DNA of 64,000 nucleotides from Candidatus Anaerobutyricum avicola (GTDB lineage Bacteria; Bacillota; Clostridia; Lachnospirales; Lachnospiraceae): NCBI GenBank assembly GCA_019113845.1, contig DXGQ01000041.1, positions 1 to 64,000 of the forward strand, read 5' to 3'. Shown piece by piece: positions 7,428 to 15,127 of this stretch (position 1 is its first letter; each line of letters starts with the position of its first letter). The notes under the pieces were generated by a model. It saw only the letters and a program-made list of their open reading frames with translations, ran no database searches and was not told where the DNA came from. The position numbers and the translations under genes were made by a program.

Positions 7428-8621
7428 ATGAAAGAAAAAAGACGGGATAACAAAGGTCGTATCCTGCATACTGGAGAGAGCCAACGAACAGACGGAAAAT
7501 ACTTATATAAATATGTAGACGCATTGGGAAACACAAAATATGTGTATGCTTGGAGATTGACACCCACAGACCCGACACCAAAGGGAAAACGGGAAAAACC
7601 CTCACTTCGAGAACTGGAACAGCAGATAAGACGGGATATTGAGGACGGTATCGACAGCACAGGCAAGAAAATGACGCTTTGCCAACTCTATGCCAAACAG
7701 AACGCACAGAGGACAAATGTGAAGAAAAGCACACAGAAACAACGGGAACAACTCATGCGGTTATTAAAAGAGGACAAGTTAGGTGCTAGGAGCATTGATA
7801 CGATAAAACCCTCTGACGCTAAAGAATGGGCGTTACGCATGAAAGACAAAGGCTTTTCCTACAATACCATTAACAACCATAAACGCTCGTTAAAAGCGTC
7901 ATTCTACATAGCCATACAAGATGATTATGTGAGGAAAAACCCTTTTGATTTCAAGCTAAGTGAAGTCATAGAAAATGATACCAAAGAGAAAGTCGCATTG
8001 ACAGAGGAACAGGAGCAAGCCTTATTGTCATTTATTAAGACGGACAACGTGTATCACAAGCATTATGATGATGTGCTGATACTGTTAAAGACAGGACTTC
8101 GTATCTCGGAACTGTGCGGACTGACAGTAGCCGACATTGATTTCAAGAATGAAGTTGTGATTATCGACCACCAGTTACTAAAGAGTAAGGAACAGGGCTA
8201 TTATATTGAAACGCCTAAGACGAAAAGCGGGATAAGGCAAGTGCCATTAAGCAAAGAAACGATACAGGCATTTCAACGGGTTATCAACAGCCGACCAAAG
8301 ATAAAGTCGATAGAGGTAGACGGACACAGCGGTTTTGTGTTTATCAATCCGAAAGGTAATCCAAAAGTTGCCATTGATTATAACGCCTTATTTATCCGTA
8401 TGGTAAAGAAATACAACAAGCACCACAAGGACAATCCCTTGCCACATATTACACCGCATACGCTACGCCATACATTCTGCACAAGGCTGGCAAGCAAGAA
8501 CATGAACCCGAAAGATTTACAGTATATCATGGGGCATTCAAACATCAGTATCACAATGAACTGGTACGCTCATGCGTCCATAGATACCGCAAAATCAGAG
8601 GTTCAGCGTCTAATCGCATAG
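7428..8621 (+). CDS. int: Tyrosine integrase, Tn916 type
   Basis: This recombinase integrates and excises the element. It has 397 residues: an N-terminal arm-binding domain (about 1-70), a core-binding domain (about 80-175) and the catalytic domain. The active-site residues are visible as Arg225 (TGLRISEL), His344 and Arg347 (HTLRHTF), His370 (GHSN) and Tyr380 (MNWYAHA). A ribosome site (AAGGAG) precedes the ATG. The gene reads outward to the right end, as in Tn916, with about 185 bases between its stop and the junction. Confidence 0.95.
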   Translation: MKEKRRDNKGRILHTGESQRTDGKYLYKYVDALGNTKYVYAWRLTPTDPTPKGKREKPSLRELEQQIRRDIEDGIDSTGKKMTLCQLYAKQNAQRTNVKKSTQKQREQLMRLLKEDKLGARSIDTIKPSDAKEWALRMKDKGFSYNTINNHKRSLKASFYIAIQDDYVRKNPFDFKLSEVIENDTKEKVALTEEQEQALLSFIKTDNVYHKHYDDVLILLKTGLRISELCGLTVADIDFKNEVVIIDHQLLKSKEQGYYIETPKTKSGIRQVPLSKETIQAFQRVINSRPKIKSIEVDGHSGFVFINPKGNPKVAIDYNALFIRMVKKYNKHHKDNPLPHITPHTLRHTFCTRLASKNMNPKDLQYIMGHSNISITMNWYAHASIDTAKSEVQRLIA

Positions 8622-8806
8622 AAGTATTTACCACGATTTTAACCACGATTGACAGGGAAAATATAAGAAGATAGACCTAGATATGCGAGGTTTACCACAA
8701 AAGCAAAATGCCCGTAGAGCCGATAAAATAAGGCTTTGCGGACATTTGAGAAGATATAAAAAGATAGTCAAAAAGACATATATAATTTATGGATAAATAA
8801 ATATAG
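8622..8806. other. Right terminal region of the element
   Basis: This non-coding end carries a hairpin (8708-8745) and several copies of the short motif GAAGATA, which may be integrase arm sites. The A-rich sequence around 8790-8815 is probably the junction with the chromosome; the exact crossover cannot be fixed without the left end. Confidence 0.55.
8708..8745. terminator. Terminator-like hairpin after int
   Basis: Two 14-base arms (ATGCCCGTAGAGCC and GGCTTTGCGGACAT) pair with one mismatch and two G-U pairs, with A-rich and T-containing flanks. It is near the element end and could stop integrase transcripts. Confidence 0.5.
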
Positions 8807-8980
8807 GTAAAAACGCTCAGCAAGTTTTTCATCGTGCTGGCGATGGCGGCGATCGGGCTGAATACGGATATCGTGAAGCTGGTAAAGACCGGCGGCAGAC
8901 CGATGTTCATGGGCGCCTGCTGTTGGGCGGGAATCACAGTGGTCAGCCTCCTTCTCCAGTGGATCATGGGAATCTGGTAG
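8807..8980 (+). pseudogene. C-terminal remnant of a YeiH-family membrane transporter
   Basis: The frame encodes [20 protein letters not shown] and continues through a last membrane helix to a TAG at 8978, about 57 residues in all. This is the end of the YeiH (Cons_hypoth698, putative sulfate exporter) family, whose proteins are about 330-350 residues. The 5' part is absent because the mobile element joins here; an in-frame stop lies at 8804-8806 on the element side. The N-terminal part should be on the other flank of the element, outside the window. Confidence 0.75.
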
Positions 8981-9102
8981 AATACCGATATCCTGATCGC
9001 ACCGCTTTGGTACGTGACGCTTAAGAACTTGCTGTGCCTTGCTGCACCTTTCCAGTTGCGGGGCACGACAAAAAAAGCTGGAAATAATATAAAAAAATGA
9101 TA

Positions 9103-9154
9103 AAATAATACCAGGCTTCGGGCTTTGTGTCCGTGGCTCTGGTATTATTTTTTT
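9103..9154. terminator. Intrinsic terminator before phoH
   Basis: A perfect 12-bp stem (AAATAATACCAG and CTGGTATTATTT) is followed by a T-run. It would end transcription of the disrupted transporter gene. Confidence 0.85.
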
Positions 9155-9199
9155 GATGCCGCGCGTTCGGGGCGGTATCGCAAAGAAGGGAGCGTATAC

Positions 9200-10225
9200 A
9201 TGAATATATCGGAAGTGGAATTTTCTTTTCCAGCGGCACATGCAGGCAATGTTTTCGGACAGTTTGACGCTCATATGAAAAAGATTGAGCGGGCGCTGCA
9301 TGTGACTCTCATTTTCCGGGATGATAAAATAAAATTGATCGGCAGTGAAGAAGACTGCCGGAGGGCAAAAGATGTGATCGGAGAACTGCTTGTCTTGTCC
9401 GAGCGGGGCAATGTCATCGGCGAGCAGGATGTAAATTATACCCTCTCTCTGTCCATGGAAGAAGGCGTGTCCGTGGAATCCATGACAAAACTGGACAGCG
9501 ATATCATCTGCCATACGGTCATGGGAAAACCGGTGAAACCGAAGACCATGGGACAGCAGAAATATGTGAAGGCCATCGACGAGAAGATGATCGTCTTCGG
9601 CGTCGGCCCGGCCGGAACCGGAAAGACGTATCTTGCCATGGCAAAGGCGATCACTGCCTTTAAAGCCAACGAGGTAAACCGGATCATTCTGACCCGCCCG
9701 GCCATTGAGGCGGGGGAGAAGCTGGGATTTCTGCCGGGCGACCTGCAGAGCAAGGTGGACCCGTATCTGCGTCCTCTCTACGATGCGCTTTATGAGATCA
9801 TGGGAGCGGAGACTTTCCAGAAAAACATGGAAAAAGGGCTGATCGAGGTGGCGCCGCTTGCCTACATGCGTGGACGGACGCTGGATAATGCCTTTGTGGT
9901 TCTTGATGAGGCACAGAACACCACACCGGCGCAGATGAAGATGTTTTTAACCCGTATCGGTTTCGGCTCCAAAGCCATCATCACCGGAGATATGACCCAG
10001 AAGGACTTGCCGGACGGGGCAAAATCCGGTCTGGACGATGCGCTTCGGGTATTAAAGGGCATCGATGAGATCGGCGTCTGCATGCTCACCAGCCAGGATG
10101 TCGTGCGTCATCCGCTGGTACAGAAGATCGTATCGGCTTATGACGCGGATGAGAAACGCCGGGAGGCAAGGAGCAAAGCGAGAAAAGCAAAGATCAAAGA
10201 TGCCGCGAAAAGGAGAATGCGATGA
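9200..10225 (+). CDS. phoH: PhoH-family ATPase
   Basis: This cytoplasmic nucleotide-binding protein belongs to the PhoH/YbeZ family linked to RNA metabolism and ribosome maturation. The 341-residue protein has a short N-terminal KH-like part and a P-loop domain with Walker A GPAGTGKT near residue 137 and Walker B FVVLDEAQNTT. The ATG at 9200 has AAGAAGGGAG upstream and gives the family N-terminus; the frame also opens at 9125, inside the terminator. It overlaps ybeY by ATGA, the usual phoH-ybeY pair. Confidence 0.93.
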   Translation: MNISEVEFSFPAAHAGNVFGQFDAHMKKIERALHVTLIFRDDKIKLIGSEEDCRRAKDVIGELLVLSERGNVIGEQDVNYTLSLSMEEGVSVESMTKLDSDIICHTVMGKPVKPKTMGQQKYVKAIDEKMIVFGVGPAGTGKTYLAMAKAITAFKANEVNRIILTRPAIEAGEKLGFLPGDLQSKVDPYLRPLYDALYEIMGAETFQKNMEKGLIEVAPLAYMRGRTLDNAFVVLDEAQNTTPAQMKMFLTRIGFGSKAIITGDMTQKDLPDGAKSGLDDALRVLKGIDEIGVCMLTSQDVVRHPLVQKIVSAYDADEKRREARSKARKAKIKDAAKRRMR

Positions 10226-10725
10226 AGATAGAGATCGAATACAATTATAAAGAAATATTGATTCCGGATTATGAGAAGATTATCCGGCGGGTCGTCGAAG
10301 AAGCCCTCGATTATGAGAACTGCCCGTATGAGACGCAGGTCTATGTCCTGCTCACGGACAATGAGGAGATCCATCAGGTAAATCTCGCGCAAAGACAGAT
10401 CGACCGCCCGACGGATGTGCTTTCCTTCCCGATGGCGGAGTACACGCATCCGGCGGATTTTTCCGATCTGGAAGAGCGGGAACCGGACGCCTTCCATCCG
10501 GAAACCGGGGAACTGATGCTCGGCGATATCCTCATTTCCATGGATAAGGTGCGGGAGCAGGCGGCGGAGTACGGACACTCCGAGAAAAGAGAACTGGCCT
10601 TTCTCGTGGCCCACAGCATGCTGCATCTCATGGGATATGACCACATGGAAGAAGAGGAGCGGCAGGAGATGGAGCGCAAACAGGAGGAGATCCTCTCGCG
10701 CTGCGGATATGTGCGCGAAGGATGA
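10222..10725 (+). CDS. ybeY: Endoribonuclease YbeY
   Basis: This metal-dependent single-strand RNase acts in 16S rRNA 3' processing and ribosome quality control. The 167-residue protein shows the zinc motif HSMLHLMGYDH and the family DVLSFPM segment. It starts within the phoH stop codon (ATGA), so translation is coupled. Confidence 0.95.
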   Translation: MKIEIEYNYKEILIPDYEKIIRRVVEEALDYENCPYETQVYVLLTDNEEIHQVNLAQRQIDRPTDVLSFPMAEYTHPADFSDLEEREPDAFHPETGELMLGDILISMDKVREQAAEYGHSEKRELAFLVAHSMLHLMGYDHMEEEERQEMERKQEEILSRCGYVREG

Positions 10726-10795
10726 AGGGCAGCATGATCATGAGCGAGAGATCTTCGTGGACGCTGTGGATGGTCAGGAGAAAAGAGGGAAACAG

Positions 10796-12115
10796 GTGAA
10801 AACATTTGATACGATCATCGCGGGGGGCGGTCCGTCAGGGATGGCGGCGGCCCTCGCCTGTTTAAAAGGCGGTCAGCAGGTATTGCTCGTGGACCACTGT
10901 GATAAAATAGGAAAAAAGATTCTGGTCACCGGCAACGGTAAATGCAATCTGACGAACCGAAAGCAGACGCCGGACTGCTACCACGGGGAGATGCCGGAGA
11001 AAGCGGCAGCCGTTCTTTCTGCTTTCGGATTAAAAGACGCCATGGAGCTGTTTCGGAGTATCGGTATCCTCACAAGGGAGAGGGACGGTTATGTCTACCC
11101 GTACAACGAGCAGGCGTCCGCGGTGCGGGAAGCCTTTGAGAGCGCGCTGATGGCCTTTGAGAAGTTTTTCGTGCTGTCCCGGGCGTCGGTGGAGCATGTT
11201 AGAAAGACGAAGGATGGATTTCGGGTGTCAGTAGCGATGGAGGAGTCGGAGGTCAGGACTGAGGAAGTGAAAAAGAAACCGGCGGCAGGGAAGACCGCAA
11301 AAGCGCGGAGACAAGCAGAAAAGCCGGAGAAAAGACTGTCGTCCGGGCAGCAGAGAAACGATACTTTTCTGTGCCGCAATCTCATTATCGCCACCGGCGG
11401 TCTTGCCGGCGTGAAACTTGGCTGCGACGGCAGCGGCTACCAGCTGGCAGAGCGGCTGGGACATCGGGTGATCCCGCCTCTGCCGGCGCTCACCGCGCTG
11501 AAATCTCCCGCTCCGTTTCTTAAAAAACTGAGCGGTCTTCGGAACCGGGCAGGCATTACTTTACTTGTGGACGGGGAGAAGGTCTGCCGCGAGCAGGGAG
11601 AGCTTCAGTGGACGGACTACGGGATCTCCGGGGTGGCGGTCTTTCAGGTGAGCCGTTTTGCGGTGGTTGCCCTGGAGGAAGGAAAGCAGGTACAGCTTTC
11701 TCTGGATTTTATGCCGGAATACACCGTCTCCGAAGTGAAGGAGCTGCTCTTTTCTTATGGCAGGGCATGTGCCTATAAAAATGCGGAAGATCTGCTTATG
11801 GGCATCCTTCCGGCAAAGCTGACGCCGGTTCTTTTGCGGGAAGCTTTCCGGAATGACGGAGATCTCGGGACACTGGCAGAGGTGATCAAAGACTTTTCTC
11901 TGCGCATTTCCGGGTACATGGGGTACGAGAAAGCGCAGGTCACCCGCGGCGGCGTAGATATGCGGGAGGTCACAGAAGAACTGGAATCCCGGATCTGCCC
12001 GGGCCTCTTCTTTGCCGGAGAAGTGCTGGATGTGGACGGTACCTGCGGAGGATATAACCTCCAGTGGGCGTTTTCCAGCGGCAGTGTGGCGGGAAGGGCG
12101 GCATGCCGGCGGTGA
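10796..12115 (+). CDS. HI0933/YhiN-family flavoprotein
   Basis: A Rossmann FAD-binding motif opens the protein (IIAGGGPSGMAAALACLKGG), followed by the family motif KILVTGNGKCNLTN and a C-terminal GEVLDVDGTCGGYNLQWA that also contacts FAD. The GTG at 10796 follows AGAGGGAAACA and gives a normal N-terminus; an open frame extends upstream without homology. The product of 439 residues carries an odd lysine-rich insert (about residues 140-185, including KKKPAAGKTAKARRQAEKPEK) in the middle. Substrate unknown; relatives include BaiN, a bile-acid reductase, but no such role can be read here. Confidence 0.88.
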   Translation: MKTFDTIIAGGGPSGMAAALACLKGGQQVLLVDHCDKIGKKILVTGNGKCNLTNRKQTPDCYHGEMPEKAAAVLSAFGLKDAMELFRSIGILTRERDGYVYPYNEQASAVREAFESALMAFEKFFVLSRASVEHVRKTKDGFRVSVAMEESEVRTEEVKKKPAAGKTAKARRQAEKPEKRLSSGQQRNDTFLCRNLIIATGGLAGVKLGCDGSGYQLAERLGHRVIPPLPALTALKSPAPFLKKLSGLRNRAGITLLVDGEKVCREQGELQWTDYGISGVAVFQVSRFAVVALEEGKQVQLSLDFMPEYTVSEVKELLFSYGRACAYKNAEDLLMGILPAKLTPVLLREAFRNDGDLGTLAEVIKDFSLRISGYMGYEKAQVTRGGVDMREVTEELESRICPGLFFAGEVLDVDGTCGGYNLQWAFSSGSVAGRAACRR

Positions 12116-12193
12116 ACGCAGCCTGAAACCCGCCGTTATGCTGAAAATGAACGGGGTAATACACCGGAAGAGACGCCGGAAAGCCAAAGAAGT

Positions 12194-12802
12194 TTAATTT
12201 TCGGGATTGGTAAAGGCAGCCAGGATCTGGTGGATGACCTGATGAAGATAAGGCAGGTATTCTTCCATGGAAACCGGCTCCTCATAAAGAATACAACTGT
12301 AGCAGGTGGAACCCACCAGCTCAATGATCGTAAAAAGGACGATATCGGGCTCTTTGCAGACGATATGGTCCTTTTTCATTTGTTCCAGATAGTAGGCATA
12401 AAATTGCTGCGATTCCTCCGTCACTGTGTTCTCAAAGGCGTGCTTGAAGATTCCCCAGGAGAGATTCTTTGAGATAAAAGTAAGAAGCGCCTTGTCTTTT
12501 TTCAATTCTTCAATGATAAAATCAACGACAAACAACATCTTGTTTTCAAAACCGTTCACTTCTTTTCCGGCGATGGCGTGGTGCGCCCTGACAAAAAGCT
12601 GTCCCGTTTTGTGGATGATGAGCTGATCTCTTAAGTCATATTTATCCTTAAAATACAGATAAAAAGTTCCCTTTGCCAGTCCGGCCCGGTTGACAATGTC
12701 CGAGATCGTCGTCTTGGCGAATCCCTTTTCCGTAAAAAGTTCAAAAGCTGTCTGCAAAAGTGTTGTGTTTTTTTCTTTTTTATTCCGTTCTAATTTTCCC
12801 AT
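12194..12802 (-). CDS. TetR-family repressor, probably of the MMPL operon
   Basis: This 202-residue protein has an N-terminal TetR helix-turn-helix (about residues 12-58, TTISDIVNRAGLAKGTFYLYFKDKYDL) and a helical ligand-binding domain. It is divergent from the MMPL exporter gene, with 237 bases between the two starts. That gap holds two near-identical TGACCAA-type sites, one overlapping the exporter promoter. The layout suggests that a small ligand relieves repression of the exporter; the ligand is unknown. Confidence 0.9.
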   Translation of the reverse strand: MGKLERNKKEKNTTLLQTAFELFTEKGFAKTTISDIVNRAGLAKGTFYLYFKDKYDLRDQLIIHKTGQLFVRAHHAIAGKEVNGFENKMLFVVDFIIEELKKDKALLTFISKNLSWGIFKHAFENTVTEESQQFYAYYLEQMKKDHIVCKEPDIVLFTIIELVGSTCYSCILYEEPVSMEEYLPYLHQVIHQILAAFTNPEN

Positions 12803-12880
12803 GGCAATCTCCTTTGTTGACTTTCTCCCATCTTACAATAAGGCGAAAAAAATTACAAGATGTATCAAATACAATAAAAA

Positions 12881-12958
12881 TGACCAAAATTCATTTTTTC
12901 ACAAGAAAAAATCTTGTGAAATATGAAATATTGACCAATAGTCATTTTTGAATATAAT
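12881..12958 (+). promoter_or_regulatory. MMPL promoter with TetR operator candidates
   Basis: TTGACC (12931-12936) and TATAAT (12953-12958) with a 16-base spacer form the promoter. TGACCAATAGTCA (12932-12944), a TGAC-N5-GTCA palindrome, overlaps the -35, and a related TGACCAAAATTCA lies at 12881-12893, 51 bases away (about five helical turns). A further inverted repeat, TTCACAAG-N7-CTTGTGAA, lies between them (12898-12920). Confidence 0.7.
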
Positions 12959-13039
12959 GATAGATAAATGAAATACATTTCCTGAAAAACGGCTGGCGTG
13001 TGGCTGCGCCTGCAGGACATCAGGAAAAAAGAAAGGGTG

Positions 13040-15127
13040 ATGAGAGTGATTCCATTGGGAAAGTGGATTGCAAAACATAAGCGGCTGATTCTTCTGGCCG
13101 GGTTTTTGCTCCTGATCCCCTCTTTCCTCGGCATGGCAGCGACGAGGGTCAACTATGACCTGCTCAGTTATCTGCCAGAGTCTCTGGAAACGGTGCGGGG
13201 ACAGGATATTTTAGTGGATGAATACGGCATGGGAGCGTTTTCCATGGTCGTGGTGGAAGACATGGAGCTTAAAGATGTGAAAAAACTGGAAGATGCCTTT
13301 TCAAAGGTTGCCCATGTAAAAGATGTGCTCTGGTACGATGATGTGGCGGATCTGAGTCTGCCGGTGGAAATGCTTCCCAAAGATTTGAGAGAAGCGTTTT
13401 TCCGGAAAAACGCGACGATGATGCTTGTACTTTTTGACAATACCACCTCCTCTGACGAGGCCATGAACGCCGTGGCGGATATGCGGAATCTGGCGGGGAC
13501 GCAGTGCTTTATCAGCGGAATGAGTGGTATCGTCAATGACATTAAAGATATTGCGCTGAAAGAACTGCCGGTTTATGTGGTGATCGCCGCCGGACTTTCC
13601 TTCCTTGTGCTGGAGCTTACGACGGAATCGTTTCTCGTCCCGGTCTTTTTCCTTCTGAGCATCGGGACGGCGATAGTGTATAACCTTGGCAGCAACGTAT
13701 TTTTAGGGCAGGTTTCCTATATCACGAAAGCGCTGACCGCAGTACTTCAGCTGGGAGTCACCATGGATTATTCCATTTTCCTGCTGAACAGTTTTGAGGA
13801 AAATAAGCGCAGGTTTCCGGATGACAGGACGACAGCCATGGGATTTGCCATCTCCAATACATTTCGTTCCATCGTGGGAAGTTCCGTGACGACCATTGCC
13901 GGATTTGCCGCCCTCTGCTTTATGACCTTTGCCCTCGGAAAAGATCTGGGGATCGTCATGGCAAAAGGGGTGATCATCGGTGTGTTATGCTGCGTCACGA
14001 TACTCCCGGCGCTGATTTTGACGTTTGACAGACAGATTGAGAGGACGGGACACCGCCCGCTGATACAAAGCGTTGACCGGGTGTCCGGTTTTTTTATCCG
14101 GCATTACAGACTGTGGACAGGAATCTTTTTAATCCTGCTTCTGCCGGCGGCTTACGGCAACGGGCACACGGAAGTCTATTATGACATTGCCCGCTCCCTG
14201 CCCGCCTCTTTGCCGGGAAATGTGGCGGCAGAAAAACTGGAAGAAGACTTTGACATGAACACGGTCTACATGATCATGACGGACAAAAATATGGAGGCAA
14301 AAGAAAAGGCGGCATTGATGGAAGAGATCGAGCAGGTGGATGGCGTCCAGTGGTGTATCAGCATGCGCTCTCTCGCAGGGCCGATGATTCCGGAGAATAT
14401 GATTCCCAAAAAGATAAAGTCGATGCTGCAAAGCGGCGATACGGAGCTTATGTTCCTCTGTTCCTCCTGCGACGCTGCCACGCCGGAAGCCAACCGGCAG
14501 ATTGCTGCAGTCAGCCAGATCGCAAAAAGCCACGATCCCTCTTCCATGGTGATCGGGGAGGCGCCTTTGATGCGGGATCTGGAAAATGTCACCAGCGTGG
14601 ATATCCGGAATGTCAATCTGGCATCCGTCATCGCCATCTTTGTCATTATCCTTCTGGTGTTTAAATCCCTCTCCCTGCCGGTGATCCTGGTGGCAGTCAT
14701 TGAATTTGCCATCGCCGTCAACATGGCAGTTCCGTTTTATCAGCATACGAGCCTCCCCTTTGTGGCAAGCATCGTCATCGGAACGATTCAGCTCGGCGCC
14801 ACGGTGGATTATGCCATCGTCATGACCAGCCGGTATATCCGGGAGAGAAAGGACGGAAAAGATAAAAAGGAGGCGGTCCGCATCGCCCACAAAACAAATA
14901 TGCTTTCGATCATCACGAGCGCTTTGAGTCTTTTTGCCGCCACCTACGGCGTGGCGCTCTATTCCAAGGTCGATATGATCGGAGCTATCTGTACCCTGCT
15001 GGCCCGGGGAGCCATCATCAGCATGCTGGTCGTGGTGACGCTGCTGCCGGCGATGTTCCTTATTTTTGATAAAGTGATATGCCGGACGACGATCGGCATG
15101 GGAAGGAGAATGGAAAATGCGAAATAA
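13040..15127 (+). CDS. MMPL/RND-type membrane exporter
   Basis: This 695-residue permease has the duplicated MMPL layout: one membrane helix, an extracytoplasmic domain, then a helix bundle, twice over. Membrane helices are obvious (LILLAGFLLLIPSFLGMA; YVVIAAGLSFLVLEL; VIAIFVIILLVF). The conserved QLGVTMDYSIFLLNSFEENK and QLGATVDYAIVMTSRY segments carry the Asp-Tyr pairs of the proton relay. The ATG at 13040 has GAAAGGGTG upstream; the frame also opens at a GTG at 12998. It overlaps the next gene by 11 bases. Substrate unknown; a lipid, drug or peptide is plausible. Confidence 0.9.
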   Translation: MRVIPLGKWIAKHKRLILLAGFLLLIPSFLGMAATRVNYDLLSYLPESLETVRGQDILVDEYGMGAFSMVVVEDMELKDVKKLEDAFSKVAHVKDVLWYDDVADLSLPVEMLPKDLREAFFRKNATMMLVLFDNTTSSDEAMNAVADMRNLAGTQCFISGMSGIVNDIKDIALKELPVYVVIAAGLSFLVLELTTESFLVPVFFLLSIGTAIVYNLGSNVFLGQVSYITKALTAVLQLGVTMDYSIFLLNSFEENKRRFPDDRTTAMGFAISNTFRSIVGSSVTTIAGFAALCFMTFALGKDLGIVMAKGVIIGVLCCVTILPALILTFDRQIERTGHRPLIQSVDRVSGFFIRHYRLWTGIFLILLLPAAYGNGHTEVYYDIARSLPASLPGNVAAEKLEEDFDMNTVYMIMTDKNMEAKEKAALMEEIEQVDGVQWCISMRSLAGPMIPENMIPKKIKSMLQSGDTELMFLCSSCDAATPEANRQIAAVSQIAKSHDPSSMVIGEAPLMRDLENVTSVDIRNVNLASVIAIFVIILLVFKSLSLPVILVAVIEFAIAVNMAVPFYQHTSLPFVASIVIGTIQLGATVDYAIVMTSRYIRERKDGKDKKEAVRIAHKTNMLSIITSALSLFAATYGVALYSKVDMIGAICTLLARGAIISMLVVVTLLPAMFLIFDKVICRTTIGMGRRMENAK

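Larger units (their letters stand above)
1..8806. mobile_element. Tn916-type mobilisable element carrying cfr(B), right part only
   Basis: The AT-rich segment holds, left to right, cfr(B) with its leader, an XRE/membrane-protein pair, a second XRE regulator, an oriT-like hairpin, a MobT/Orf20-type relaxase, Xis and a Tn916-type tyrosine integrase reading toward the right end. None of the Tn916 conjugation genes (VirB4-like, coupling protein, NlpC/P60) is present in the visible part, so it looks mobilisable rather than self-transmissible. The right boundary is placed near 8806 because an open frame matching the C-terminus of a chromosomal transporter begins there and base composition rises sharply. 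The left end is outside the window. Cargo and core agree with what I recall of Tn6218 of Clostridioides difficile; this is memory, not a comparison. Confidence 0.85.
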
